DNA of 64,000 nt from positions 1-64,000 of the forward strand of contig CAKURW010000001.1 of assembly GCA_934675795.1 (NCBI GenBank), written 5' to 3'. Under the pieces are notes generated by a model. The model was not told the DNA's origin, ran no database searches, and worked only from the letters and a program-made list of their open reading frames with translations. A program made the translations under genes and the position numbers. Within the stretch, counting starts at the first letter, position 1, and each line of letters opens with the position of its first letter. Positions 8,580-16,709 of the stretch are shown piece by piece. The stretch is from an uncultured Collinsella sp. (GTDB lineage: Bacteria; Actinomycetota; Coriobacteriia; Coriobacteriales; Coriobacteriaceae).

Positions 8580-9413
8580 TTAGCCATCAACATGACGTCG
8601 ATATTCTTGATAGTTCGACAGATATGATGAGAATTCCGCCGATGTATCCGAATTTCCCGTCCGCCACGCCTTGTGGTCGATAATCTGGCTCTTGAACCCG
8701 TAATATTCATCGATATACGCGATTAGACCGTCGACAGCAATAAGCTGCTCTTCGGGATAATCACCCGACCCTCCAACATGAACCATCTCAATCCCAACGG
8801 AATAAGAGTTCATGCCGTAATCGGGGTAACTTCCCCCTATCGGTAACGTTCCGACCTTGTCATCTCTCGAATCATCGATTGTTCCATACTGCTCGTTCTT
8901 CCCAGCATCGCCAAAACCGGCATGGTGCGCGATTTGATCGAGAGGCACACATTGAACGATCGACCCATCTTTTCCAACAACAAAATGAGCCGCTACCTTA
9001 TTGCCGTTGGACTCCCACCAATCGATGACACTTTCAGGGGAAGAATCGCCCTCCGTATCGTGCAAAACGATGTACTTCTGAAACTCAGGACCCTTAGGCC
9101 CATGCGCCAAGTCGGCGTAGTACCGTTCTTGAATGCTTGGCTGAAATTCCGAGCTCCCATCGATGGACGAAGAGCGAGATTCGTCTTGCTCTACAACCCC
9201 TGAAACCGTGTCAACAACTCTCGCATTGCAGATATCAAGCACATCTCCAACACCATCTGCATAAGCCGCCAGCACGCAATTGCTTCCGCTGGATTTCACG
9301 ACCTTTTTCACGCCAACACGACCGACCAGAACAATTCCCAAGCCGAACAAGAAAACGGCAAGCGCGGAGACGAGCCCCCGCGCCACCCATAAACGCCTAG
9401 AGCGAGCTTGCAT
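8580..9413 (-). CDS. Membrane-anchored N-acetylmuramoyl-L-alanine amidase (Amidase_2/PGRP fold)
   Basis: The 277-aa protein has a basic N-terminus and one membrane helix (about 12-33), a linker, and an Amidase_2 domain from about residue 110. Likely zinc ligands are H118 (IVLHDTEG), H247 (IIDHKAW) and D256. Family strands AAHFVVGKDGSIVQ, HHAG and YSVGIEMVH are clear. Such enzymes cleave the amide between MurNAc and the stem peptide. ATG at 9413 overlaps the end of the preceding small gene by 17 bases; the longer frame only shadows that gene. Next to an FtsK-like ATPase and a WXG-like protein, it may open the wall for a secretion apparatus (inference). Confidence 0.88.
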   Translation of the reverse strand: MQARSRRLWVARGLVSALAVFLFGLGIVLVGRVGVKKVVKSSGSNCVLAAYADGVGDVLDICNARVVDTVSGVVEQDESRSSSIDGSSEFQPSIQERYYADLAHGPKGPEFQKYIVLHDTEGDSSPESVIDWWESNGNKVAAHFVVGKDGSIVQCVPLDQIAHHAGFGDAGKNEQYGTIDDSRDDKVGTLPIGGSYPDYGMNSYSVGIEMVHVGGSGDYPEEQLIAVDGLIAYIDEYYGFKSQIIDHKAWRTGNSDTSAEFSSYLSNYQEYRRHVDG

Positions 9414-9660
9414 ACGTGCTGACCACATCGCATGCCGTACTGATAAGGCCACCCGCCTCGAGCAGCTTTGCCGCCGCCGCTCCAAGCTGCCCAACCGCCT
9501 CATTTTGAGCGGTCGAATTTGTTCCTTCCATTGCCGCGTTAAGCATGTCGTGCAGTGAATCGAGATCGTCCGCCACCGTGACGCACACACCTCGCTGCGT
9601 CTCCATCTTCGACACCAACGCGTTCAGCTCTGCAACGAGCTGGCCGATGTTCTGACTCAT
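9397..9660 (-). CDS. Small helical WXG100/ESAT-6-like protein, 87 aa
   Basis: The protein is short, acidic and almost wholly helical, predicted as two amphipathic helices (about 3-45 and 55-85) broken near residues 44-48 by AMEGT. That is where a WXG100 protein has its W-x-G turn. The size, starter SQNIGQLVAELNALVSKM, alanine-rich second helix and place beside an FtsK/SpoIIIE ATPase all fit the ESX fold. The Trp is absent, and no C-terminal YxxxD/E signal is seen, so homology is uncertain. The ribosome-binding site is AAAGGAAC. It lies 18 bases after the tail-anchored protein and overlaps the amidase start. It may be a secreted substrate or a structural partner. Confidence 0.7.
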   Translation of the reverse strand: MSQNIGQLVAELNALVSKMETQRGVCVTVADDLDSLHDMLNAAMEGTNSTAQNEAVGQLGAAAAKLLEAGGLISTACDVVSTYASSL

Positions 9661-9678
9661 TTCTGTTCCTTTCCGTTG

Positions 9679-10266
9679 TCACAACAACCCAAATAGCACA
9701 TTCGCAATAAGCGAAATTACTCCAATACAGCACGCGCATAGAACCGCCGCCTGAGAAAGGCAGCCGCCTTTCGACTCCTCGGCTTTAACGGGAAGAGGAT
9801 CCGGCATCGCCTTCTCTTCTTCCACCAGAAGACGCTTCCGGTCAAGAGCCGCCCGTCGAGCATCCAGTGCATTTGAAGATCGCTGACTCAACTCGTTCAC
9901 AGACGCATCTTTTTCAATCATCTCGATATAGCAATCGATTTTCTTGATAAGCCCTGATAACGAAGAGGCAAGCTCGGCAGCGTCTTCATTCGACGCAATC
10001 GGTCTTACCATGTTCGGAAGCGCAGCGCCGACGTCCTTCGCGTGACTCCCCGCAAGTCGTTTAGACAATTGCGAAAAAGCCTCCTGTGCTTGATGCGCCA
10101 GGCGATCTATCTCCGCTTTCTTTTTGCCCGCCATGTTCCTCGCAGAGGTCGACTCCCGATCACAACGATCGCACTCCTGCTTAACAAGCTGGGCGGTCGA
10201 CGCCTCCGATTTCAGAAATCGTTCTGCTTCGGACAGATACCTTTCGTACAAATCATCCCTGCTCAT
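9679..10266 (-). CDS. Tail-anchored coiled-coil protein of the FtsK island
   Basis: The 195-aa product is mostly charged helix (residues 1-160, likely coiled coil). A linker rich in Pro and Lys follows, then a single C-terminal membrane helix (about 172-193, AAVLCACCIGVISLIANVLFG). It would sit in the membrane with its bulk in the cytoplasm. ATG at 10266 has an excellent GGAGGAGGGG site and overlaps the end of the ATPase gene by 14 bases. I recognise no family. Its position between the ATPase and the WXG-like gene is where type VII loci often carry membrane subunits (EsaA/EssA/EssB-type), but no sequence similarity to those is evident by eye. Confidence 0.8.
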   Translation of the reverse strand: MSRDDLYERYLSEAERFLKSEASTAQLVKQECDRCDRESTSARNMAGKKKAEIDRLAHQAQEAFSQLSKRLAGSHAKDVGAALPNMVRPIASNEDAAELASSLSGLIKKIDCYIEMIEKDASVNELSQRSSNALDARRAALDRKRLLVEEEKAMPDPLPVKAEESKGGCLSQAAVLCACCIGVISLIANVLFGLL

Positions 10267-12958
10267 CGTCGCCCCTCCTCCATAATCGCGTTGCGACAAA
10301 GGGCATGAGCTTCATTGAGGGACGTCCCGAAGAAGCCTCCTTGTAAAGGACCCGGTTCTCTTGCCCGTTCCACTGGCACAGCGGGCCATCCAACTGCTTC
10401 GCTGCGACATTCGAGCCAAACAGACACGCCACGCCGTCAAAAGACGACAGTCCCGATGAACCCAACTGCGCTGAAAGCGCTACGGGGTTTTGCCAATGGC
10501 AGACAAAGTGGATTCCGTGCATAGGAGCCTCACGGAATACCTTTTGAATCTTCTGCTGAGCACCAAAGTCGAAAGATCCTAGTGAGTCCGCATTCGGCAC
10601 CAACACAAACCGCTCCCGCCCACATTCTTCCCCGACATCATTTCTCTGAAGACAATTGGTAATCCATGCAGCCGCTTCGTCCGAAGGCACGACCTCCGGA
10701 GAAACCCCCGCACGAGCGCATATCTCCAGAGTCGAATTAGAAACATGGCGCGCGCCATCCTCCACTACAGCAAACTCAACGCCTCGCTCATAGCGTGCAA
10801 GCGATAAAACAAGCGTTTCCATAACGCACGCCGCAAGATCGACAGAATTCGGAAGATCACCGAGCCCTGGCAGCGTTCCCCTGCCCACAAGAGCGATATT
10901 GCTTCCCGCAGCTCTTTCAAACGGGAAATATATCGGTGCCAACCCAGCAGAAACACCCCGGCCAAGCAAGGCGCTCGGCACGTTACCTGAATCTATGTCG
11001 TTCTGCTCAAGGATGGCCTCAGTCAACTCCGGCAGAGTGCTTCCGTCGAAAACCACCGGTTCACCAAGGTGCCCTTTTGGCATTGCATAGAACTTGTTCC
11101 TGAGACTGTCCAACGTGGCATCCTCAGCAAACGGCGTAAGCACCGTCACATTTGCGCTCGGATTTCCGTAATCTTCGTTCAGAATCGCCTGTCCCCTGAA
11201 CCTTAGGCTAGCAGCCGCCTCGTTAAAGGGTCCGAAAGTCGTCCGCGACTCCGCCGGCGAGTTTTTCAGTCCGATACGGATAGGAAACTGTGCGAAGAAC
11301 TTGCCCTGGGAAATGGCAAGATTGGTTATCCCGCCGATACTTTGTGACGCCAATATCACGTGAATACCGTATGCACGATAGAGGCGAACGATGCGTTCCA
11401 AAAGTTCACAGGCTTCCCTGCCTCTCGCGCCTTCTAGAAATAGCTGGAACTCATCAATGACCACAACGATACGCGGCATCTTATTCCCGCTATTGCGCCG
11501 ATACTTGAGCAGATTATCTCCGTAAGGCTTGATCGCAGCGGCCCTCCGTTTGGCCTCGGCGGCTATGGAATTCAGCACATCCATGGCAAAGTCTTCATCG
11601 GCCTCAAGCCCAAATGCCTTTACCTGCGGTAGATACTCGGGGGAATCCGGCGTGGGAGCCATGGGAAACAGGGTAACGCCCTCTTTGAAATCAAACAGAT
11701 AGAGTTCCAACTCGTCGGGAGAATACCTGGCGCACAAACCGTAGATGATATCTTTCAACAGATTCGATTTACCCTGTCCGACCGCGCCGGTTATCAGTGC
11801 ATTATGTCTTTGAGTCTCATTCGAGCCAATCGTGACATCAACCGTCTGGGTTCCACGCAGACCCAGCGAGAACGTGACTCCGTCCTCGCTCGTCTCCATC
11901 CAATACTCCGCGGGAAGCACCGACTCGATCTTTACTTCGGGCAACCGCAGCTCTGCCGCTGATCGGGCCATCCGCTCGGCGGCTTGCGCCGATTCAATCG
12001 CGTCAAGCTCATAGAGCTCAACATCGTAGCCATCGTGACCCAGCCATCGGGCATGACTACCCGAGAATAGTTCGAGACGCTCCGAAACAGGATAGGAACG
12101 CTTCTTCTCGCAATACCATTTGGGCAAGTCGTCCATCTTAGGTTGTATCATTAGGAAAGAAGTGCCTGCCTTTGGGGCCGCCTTCATCAGCGAGCAGATA
12201 CGGTCGTATTGCTCGGCAGCCATTCCCATCGGCATATCGTGGATCACAACGAGCTGGTACTTCTCGACCGGCATTCCGACCCGTTGGTGATATACCGCCA
12301 GGCTCTCATCGTCTGACAGCAACTCGTTGTTGATTTGCGTCACACGGTCGGTCAGCTCGTTAAGTAAGGCATCGAGTTCGCCTCTCGAATGCAAATACCT
12401 GACCGCTGCCTCGCCTTGCCCGTTCCGGCCAATCGTCGAAAAAGGAGCCTCGATGTTTTTGAGTGCCGGGTCAAAACTAATGATTTCAACTTGCGACGCT
12501 GAAGTCGATAAAAGCGTCTTGGCCTCTACCTCGCGCACTACCCCGTCTGAAATGCAGCCCTCGCCTGAAACCGACATCACGATATTGCCGCGACCAAGCA
12601 ACGGAACGATAAAGGGCACCGTAAACAAATCGTCACGTTTTGAGGTTTTCGACATGGATCCGATCTGGATATACTCGGCGGCATTGAGGGCCGAGCCTTC
12701 CTCGATCGCCAGTAACTCGTCAACGGTATCCTGCACGCGCTTTTTCGAAAGGGCGTTGCGTCGTTTTTCACGGTGATTGATTTTGTTGAGGGCCCGTGTT
12801 TTCGCCTCCTGCTTCTCCTTCAGCGTCACCTTCAACCACATGTCAACGGAGACAGATTGGGATTCACAAGCTCCCAGCAGACGAGCTTGGCATTCCTTGA
12901 CCTCGCTGACTGCTTGCCTCATTTCGGCATAGGTCTCTTCCAACGACATATTGGCCAT
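10253..12958 (-). CDS. FtsK/SpoIIIE-family ATPase (EssC/EccC-like core, soluble)
   Basis: The 901-aa protein has an N-terminal charged coiled coil (about 40-80), a region of about 100-340 with no obvious motif, and one intact FtsK/SpoIIIE ATPase domain. Visible are Walker A GAVGQGKS (391-398), Walker B RIVVVIDEF (496-504) and the sensor stretch VILASQSIGG (534-543). A C-terminal region (about 650-890) has nucleotide-fold-like strands (NIALVGRG, RFVLVPNAD) but no proper P-loop, perhaps a degenerate second ATPase module. No membrane helix or FHA domain is seen, unlike most EssC/EccC proteins. ATG overlaps the GrpE-like stop (TGATG). Likely an energy source moving protein or DNA across the envelope; a substrate in this locus is the small WXG-like protein. 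Confidence 0.9.
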   Translation of the reverse strand: MANMSLEETYAEMRQAVSEVKECQARLLGACESQSVSVDMWLKVTLKEKQEAKTRALNKINHREKRRNALSKKRVQDTVDELLAIEEGSALNAAEYIQIGSMSKTSKRDDLFTVPFIVPLLGRGNIVMSVSGEGCISDGVVREVEAKTLLSTSASQVEIISFDPALKNIEAPFSTIGRNGQGEAAVRYLHSRGELDALLNELTDRVTQINNELLSDDESLAVYHQRVGMPVEKYQLVVIHDMPMGMAAEQYDRICSLMKAAPKAGTSFLMIQPKMDDLPKWYCEKKRSYPVSERLELFSGSHARWLGHDGYDVELYELDAIESAQAAERMARSAAELRLPEVKIESVLPAEYWMETSEDGVTFSLGLRGTQTVDVTIGSNETQRHNALITGAVGQGKSNLLKDIIYGLCARYSPDELELYLFDFKEGVTLFPMAPTPDSPEYLPQVKAFGLEADEDFAMDVLNSIAAEAKRRAAAIKPYGDNLLKYRRNSGNKMPRIVVVIDEFQLFLEGARGREACELLERIVRLYRAYGIHVILASQSIGGITNLAISQGKFFAQFPIRIGLKNSPAESRTTFGPFNEAAASLRFRGQAILNEDYGNPSANVTVLTPFAEDATLDSLRNKFYAMPKGHLGEPVVFDGSTLPELTEAILEQNDIDSGNVPSALLGRGVSAGLAPIYFPFERAAGSNIALVGRGTLPGLGDLPNSVDLAACVMETLVLSLARYERGVEFAVVEDGARHVSNSTLEICARAGVSPEVVPSDEAAAWITNCLQRNDVGEECGRERFVLVPNADSLGSFDFGAQQKIQKVFREAPMHGIHFVCHWQNPVALSAQLGSSGLSSFDGVACLFGSNVAAKQLDGPLCQWNGQENRVLYKEASSGRPSMKLMPFVATRLWRRGDDEQG

Positions 12959-13404
12959 CAGCCCTCTTCATACCGAAAGACAACTACTCGCGCTGGGCGG
13001 AGAAGCCTTTCGCCAATCCTGTAACCGTCCCGCTCTACTCGAGCTACCTTTCCATCTTTGAAGGCGTCGTCCGTCTTGATCAATCCAACAATTTCATGCT
13101 CATGTAGGTTGACCGTCTCGTCACACAGAACAGGTTCAAGCCCGTAATGGCTACAAACCTCGACAATCTCGTCCGCAATCGAAGACCTAAAGTCCTCTGA
13201 CAGCGGCTCATTCTTAATCCTATCAACGGCAAGCAGCAGCTCGCTGAATAATCCCGCATAAGCTTCGCCGGTGGCCAAGTCTTTGATTTTTCTTGAATCT
13301 GATTTGAGAGATGCAAGAGACGCTCTGAGCTGTTCCGCACAGTCAATAATTGCCTGGCGATCCACCTCCAAGCCGTCAAGCGCTTGGCCCCACCGCACGT
13401 CCAT
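12958..13404 (-). CDS. Short GrpE-like nucleotide exchange factor
   Basis: At 148 aa this is shorter than housekeeping GrpE (about 180-200 aa). It retains a helical N-terminal part and a C-terminal beta region resembling GrpE: VNLHEHEIVG, then KVARVERDGYRIGERLLRPARVVVF matches the GrpE pattern GxVxxVxxxGYxxGxxxLRPAxVxV. It would exchange ADP for ATP on the neighbouring Hsp70. ATG overlaps the J-protein stop (TAATG), and its own stop overlaps the ATPase start. A dedicated copy inside an accessory operon, away from any dnaK operon, points to specialisation. Confidence 0.8.
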   Translation of the reverse strand: MDVRWGQALDGLEVDRQAIIDCAEQLRASLASLKSDSRKIKDLATGEAYAGLFSELLLAVDRIKNEPLSEDFRSSIADEIVEVCSHYGLEPVLCDETVNLHEHEIVGLIKTDDAFKDGKVARVERDGYRIGERLLRPARVVVFRYEEG

Positions 13405-14513
13405 TATTGGAGCCCCGTCCTCTTTGCAAGCTCTCCTAATTTACGGGCATTGATCATCCACCCGGTCGGTACGACAAAGAAGAATGCATACAGGAGCAGG
13501 CCAAAGAACAGGACGAGCGTCAAGAGAGCGCCGCTTGACCCGCTTATCATAAATAAGAAAGTCAAAGCGCAGAGAATCCAAAACCATCGGGCCGGTGCAA
13601 TGTAGTGCCTTTTGCGGGCCCAGTCGATAAGGCCCTCCATTTTCTCAATCCATTCCTCATCAGCCTTGTCGATATTTCCCAGCGCGCGCATTTCGCTAAC
13701 GACAAGTTCAGCATGCTGGATTTGTTTCATATTGGTGAAATAGCCGGCATTATCCTTTGAGCTCATTTTGTTCTCGACATCCGTCTCTAGGCACCGGCAT
13801 AACGAGCTTAGAACGGGTTCATAATCCGGATGTGCCTCATGTAGGTTGCGCGCCATAGTGAGGGCTTGATCAAATTTCCCCTGAAGGTAACGTGCGTCAA
13901 CCAGGCGCGCCATAATTGTATAGTCGTTCTTATCAATCTGCTGGGCCTTCAGAAACTCAGCCTCGGCGTCTGCGTATTTATCAATCATTATGTATGAGTC
14001 GCCCAACAGCCTATGGGCGGTCGCCTGATGCGAGCCAAGCTTCAGCAGCTCAGATGCAGCAAAAATGGACTCGTCATACTTGTCCATCGTATATGCCGCC
14101 AGAGCCCACACAAGCCATGCTTCCGCATCGGTTGAGCAATTCCTTGTTGCTTCCCTAGCGGCAAAACAAGCGTTGGCACTCTGACCGTTTTTGAAATAAT
14201 CTTTCGCTTCTGATGTCCAGTCTTTCTCGGCAGTTGCAGCACGGGCGTCTTTTTCCAGCTCCTTCTCGCTGTCACACTTCCCGCTATCATATGCGGCATC
14301 GTATTCCAAGCGTTTTGCGCTATCGTGAAACAACGAATCTGCTTCATTTAAGAGCTGCATCATCCTTTCGGCGTTTGCCCTTTGCATGGCATCCGGAGAT
14401 CCCTCGAGACGCCTAAAACGCTTTCGTGTTCTCTTAATCGCCTCTTCAATCTCCCCAACCGACGCATTCTTTTCCAGTTCGAGCATTTCATAGTAGTCAA
14501 CAAATTCTTCCAT
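13404..14513 (-). CDS. J-domain-like/TPR membrane co-chaperone with degenerate HPD
   Basis: Residues 5-75 look like a J-domain (DYYEMLELEKNASVGEIEEAI, ending RLEYDAAY), but the HPD loop between helices II and III is absent. The nearest tripeptide is SPD in RLEGSPDAM, set in an altered loop. Residues about 95-235 form TPR-like helical pairs (AWLVWALAAYTMDKYDESI, AHRLLGDSYIMIDKYADAE). The C-terminus has one or two membrane segments (about 311-350). It could tether the partner Hsp70 to the membrane near the ATPase. HPD is normally needed to stimulate Hsp70 ATPase, so activity may be altered. It is 9 bases after the Hsp70 gene. Confidence 0.85.
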   Translation of the reverse strand: MEEFVDYYEMLELEKNASVGEIEEAIKRTRKRFRRLEGSPDAMQRANAERMMQLLNEADSLFHDSAKRLEYDAAYDSGKCDSEKELEKDARAATAEKDWTSEAKDYFKNGQSANACFAAREATRNCSTDAEAWLVWALAAYTMDKYDESIFAASELLKLGSHQATAHRLLGDSYIMIDKYADAEAEFLKAQQIDKNDYTIMARLVDARYLQGKFDQALTMARNLHEAHPDYEPVLSSLCRCLETDVENKMSSKDNAGYFTNMKQIQHAELVVSEMRALGNIDKADEEWIEKMEGLIDWARKRHYIAPARWFWILCALTFLFMISGSSGALLTLVLFFGLLLYAFFFVVPTGWMINARKLGELAKRTGLQ

Positions 14514-14522
14514 CAGTGTCCC

Positions 14523-16082
14523 CTATCCAATTTCGATGTTCTTCATTTTGTTAACGGCGGTATCAAGCTGTCGTTCATCCATATTCGCCACGCGGTCGAT
14601 TTCGAACTCGCCATACAACCTGCCACTGTCTCCGTCGTATAGCCGGATATGCACCGTTTGCTCCCTGTCATACTCGTAGACCACGCGGACGGGAGAACCC
14701 TTAGGCAGCCCGGACGGAAGTGGTATCTCCTTCGAACCAATAATGACCACATAATTCAAGTCCGGATCATCGCCTTGCGTCACCTGAACATCGACGTACG
14801 ACTGGTTCTCGCTCACCGTTGCCGCATCCTGCGAATAACTCCCCGGTACGGGAGAATTCCTTGGAATCACGACTTTGTTGTAGTCTTTGCCATCTTTACC
14901 TAGCATCACAACCCCCAAAGGTTGCGAGGTAACGTCAGCAATAACCACATTTGGAACCGTAAAGAGGGGCATGTCCGGCAAACTTTTTTCCGATGGCCCT
15001 GCCACGTCAATACTCGACTCCATTTCTATTGCAGCCTGAACGGCAGCCCCCATGGCAACAGCCTCATCGGGATTAACCCCAAGCTCGGGCTTCATCCCCG
15101 AAATTTCTTCGATTAACTTGTGCACCATTGGCATACGCGTTGAACCGCCAACGAGGACCACATGGTCGATCTGAGCCCATGAATAACCGGTGTCCTCGAG
15201 CACATCCTCGACCAGCTCCTGCGTTCGGCTCAGGAGTGACCTGCTCGCCCGCTCGAAATCTTCGCGAGAAATAGCCACACGATAAGGCTTTCCGTTCTTC
15301 GAAATATGGAGGTTTGCCTTTGGCACGTTCGAAAGAGTGCGCTTAACCATTTCGCATTTCTCTCGAAGCTCGGCACTTATCAGATAATCCTCGAGAACAT
15401 TACCAGCACCCTGTTTCGAGAGCTCTTCTGCCACAAACGACATTAGAGCGTTATCAAAATCGAATCCGCCCAAGTTTCTATCGCCATCGGTTCCGATAAC
15501 CGTAAAGCAACCGTCCTCTATCTTAAGAAGCGTCACGTCGAACGTTCCGCCGCCCAGATCATAGACAAGCGTGACGCCGTTCTTCTCGGTATCGAGACCA
15601 AAGGAAAGGGCTGCAGCCGTCGGCTCATTCAACACGCGAAGCACTTTGGTGCCCGCAATTACACCTGCCTGCTTTGTTGCAGTTCTTCTTGCATCATCAA
15701 AATATGCGGGAACCGTAATCACGGCTCCGCATATTTCTTCTCCAAGTGCCTGCTCGGCATCTTGCAATAATTTTTTGATGATAAGGGAGGAAACCTCTTC
15801 TGCAGAGTAGGAAACGCCCGAGTCAGAGTCGAATCTCCAATCCGGATTTCCCATCTGCCGTTTAACGAACTGAACAACATTATCGGGATCACTTGCCGCC
15901 GAATGCTTAGCCATCGTTCCAACAAGCGGCTCGTCTTTTCCGTCAAATGATTGAAATAAAACAACCGAAGGTGTGGTCGGCTCTCCGTCCGCATTCTTCA
16001 GTATTTCGGGAAGTCCATCGTCTCCCAACACAGCAACGGCCGAATAGGTCGTGCCAAGATCGATTCCAACAACTCTCCCCAT
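14523..16082 (-). CDS. Hsp70-family chaperone without the C-terminal lid
   Basis: The 519-aa protein has a full actin-like ATPase domain: phosphate-1 GIDLGTTYSAVAV (5-17), AVITVPAYFDDARRTATKQAG, NEPTAAALSFGL, phosphate-2 VYDLGGGTFDV, and adenosine motif VVLVGGSTRMPMV. A beta substrate-binding domain follows (about 390-500). The alpha-helical lid of DnaK (normally to about 610-640 aa) is missing. ATG at 16082 has GAGGA 9 bases upstream; the longer frame runs into the promoter. First gene of the eight-gene minus-strand operon. I leave the dnaK symbol off because context suggests a dedicated paralogue rather than the housekeeping chaperone. Confidence 0.93.
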   Translation of the reverse strand: MGRVVGIDLGTTYSAVAVLGDDGLPEILKNADGEPTTPSVVLFQSFDGKDEPLVGTMAKHSAASDPDNVVQFVKRQMGNPDWRFDSDSGVSYSAEEVSSLIIKKLLQDAEQALGEEICGAVITVPAYFDDARRTATKQAGVIAGTKVLRVLNEPTAAALSFGLDTEKNGVTLVYDLGGGTFDVTLLKIEDGCFTVIGTDGDRNLGGFDFDNALMSFVAEELSKQGAGNVLEDYLISAELREKCEMVKRTLSNVPKANLHISKNGKPYRVAISREDFERASRSLLSRTQELVEDVLEDTGYSWAQIDHVVLVGGSTRMPMVHKLIEEISGMKPELGVNPDEAVAMGAAVQAAIEMESSIDVAGPSEKSLPDMPLFTVPNVVIADVTSQPLGVVMLGKDGKDYNKVVIPRNSPVPGSYSQDAATVSENQSYVDVQVTQGDDPDLNYVVIIGSKEIPLPSGLPKGSPVRVVYEYDREQTVHIRLYDGDSGRLYGEFEIDRVANMDERQLDTAVNKMKNIEIG

Positions 16083-16119
16083 AGCCACCATTCCTCGATG
16101 TCTATTTATATTGGTTTTG

Positions 16120-16147
16120 AGTTTATTCAAATTAGACTTTATGTCAA
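16120..16147 (-). promoter_or_regulatory. Promoter of the Hsp70-FtsK operon
   Basis: On the minus strand a consensus -35 TTGACA (16142-16147) lies 16 bp before a -10-like TAAACT (16120-16125), about 38 bases upstream of the Hsp70 start. A repeated TTAGAC (16133-16138 and 16172-16177, plus strand) flanks it and could bind the divergent XRE protein; that is inference. Confidence 0.6.
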
Positions 16148-16229
16148 TTATTGCACCTAAGGACAATCCAGTTAGACATTTGACCGGCACCGAAATGCAA
16201 AGTTGCTCTTGATATCAGACGGGAGCGAC

Positions 16230-16571
16230 ATGGATGTGACCAATAAACATACCGCACTCGCCAGAATCCGCAAAAAGTCAGGGCTTACTCAGCTTCAAAT
16301 TGCGGACAGTCTTGGCGTTAGCAAGGCGACATATAGTGCATGGGAAACAGGTCGAGCAAAACTAGGAGAGGACCGCATTGTTGCATTGTGCGATCTCTTT
16401 GGATGCACGCCCAACGATATTCTTGGCTATACCAAAGATTCAGACGGAAGCCCTGCGTTTTTTACTGCTCAGGAAGACGAATATCTATCACTCTTCAAAG
16501 CCCTGCCGCCAAACATCAAGGCCGACATTCTTGACATCATGCGTTATACGACAAAGGGCTGGAGACTCTAG
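16230..16571 (+). CDS. XRE-family regulator, divergent from the Hsp70-FtsK operon
   Basis: The 113-aa protein has a Cro/C1-type helix-turn-helix at residues 6-62 (LARIRKKSGLTQLQIADSLGVSK, then ATYSAWETGRAKLG). A short C-terminal helix region of unknown role follows. ATG at 16230 is chosen for its CGGGAG site; the TTG at 16203 lacks one. The gene shares a 147-bp intergenic region with the Hsp70 operon, the classic position of a local repressor for an accessory locus. It reads as AT-rich as the rest of the island. Confidence 0.88.
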   Translation: MDVTNKHTALARIRKKSGLTQLQIADSLGVSKATYSAWETGRAKLGEDRIVALCDLFGCTPNDILGYTKDSDGSPAFFTAQEDEYLSLFKALPPNIKADILDIMRYTTKGWRL

Positions 16572-16611
16572 GACTTCTCTTTCGGCATCTCTATTATGCA
16601 TTAGATATCAT

Positions 16612-16680
16612 GTCCAACTTGCACAATTGAAATCGTCCAACATGCACAATTGAAATCGTCCAACTTGCACAAATCGACGG
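16612..16680 (+). repeat. Three tandem 23-bp repeats upstream of the AAA ATPase gene
   Basis: Units at 16612-16634, 16635-16657 and 16658-16680 share the start GTCCAACWTGCACAA. The first two differ by one base, and the third diverges after 15 bases. A TATAAT at 16681-16686 follows immediately, so the third unit spans the -35 zone. The array looks like an operator set controlling the ATPase gene. The rest of the 138-base gap after the XRE gene shows nothing else. Confidence 0.85.
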
Positions 16681-16709
16681 TATAATACCCTATCAACAGG
16701 GAGGGCGAT

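Noticed and set aside
14523-16082. Housekeeping dnaK
   Set aside because: It lacks the lid, is followed by a J-like protein without HPD and a short GrpE, and sits in an AT-richer accessory operon, so a specialised paralogue is more likely.
16612-16680. CRISPR array
   Set aside because: The 23-bp units are contiguous with no spacers, and no cas gene is present.
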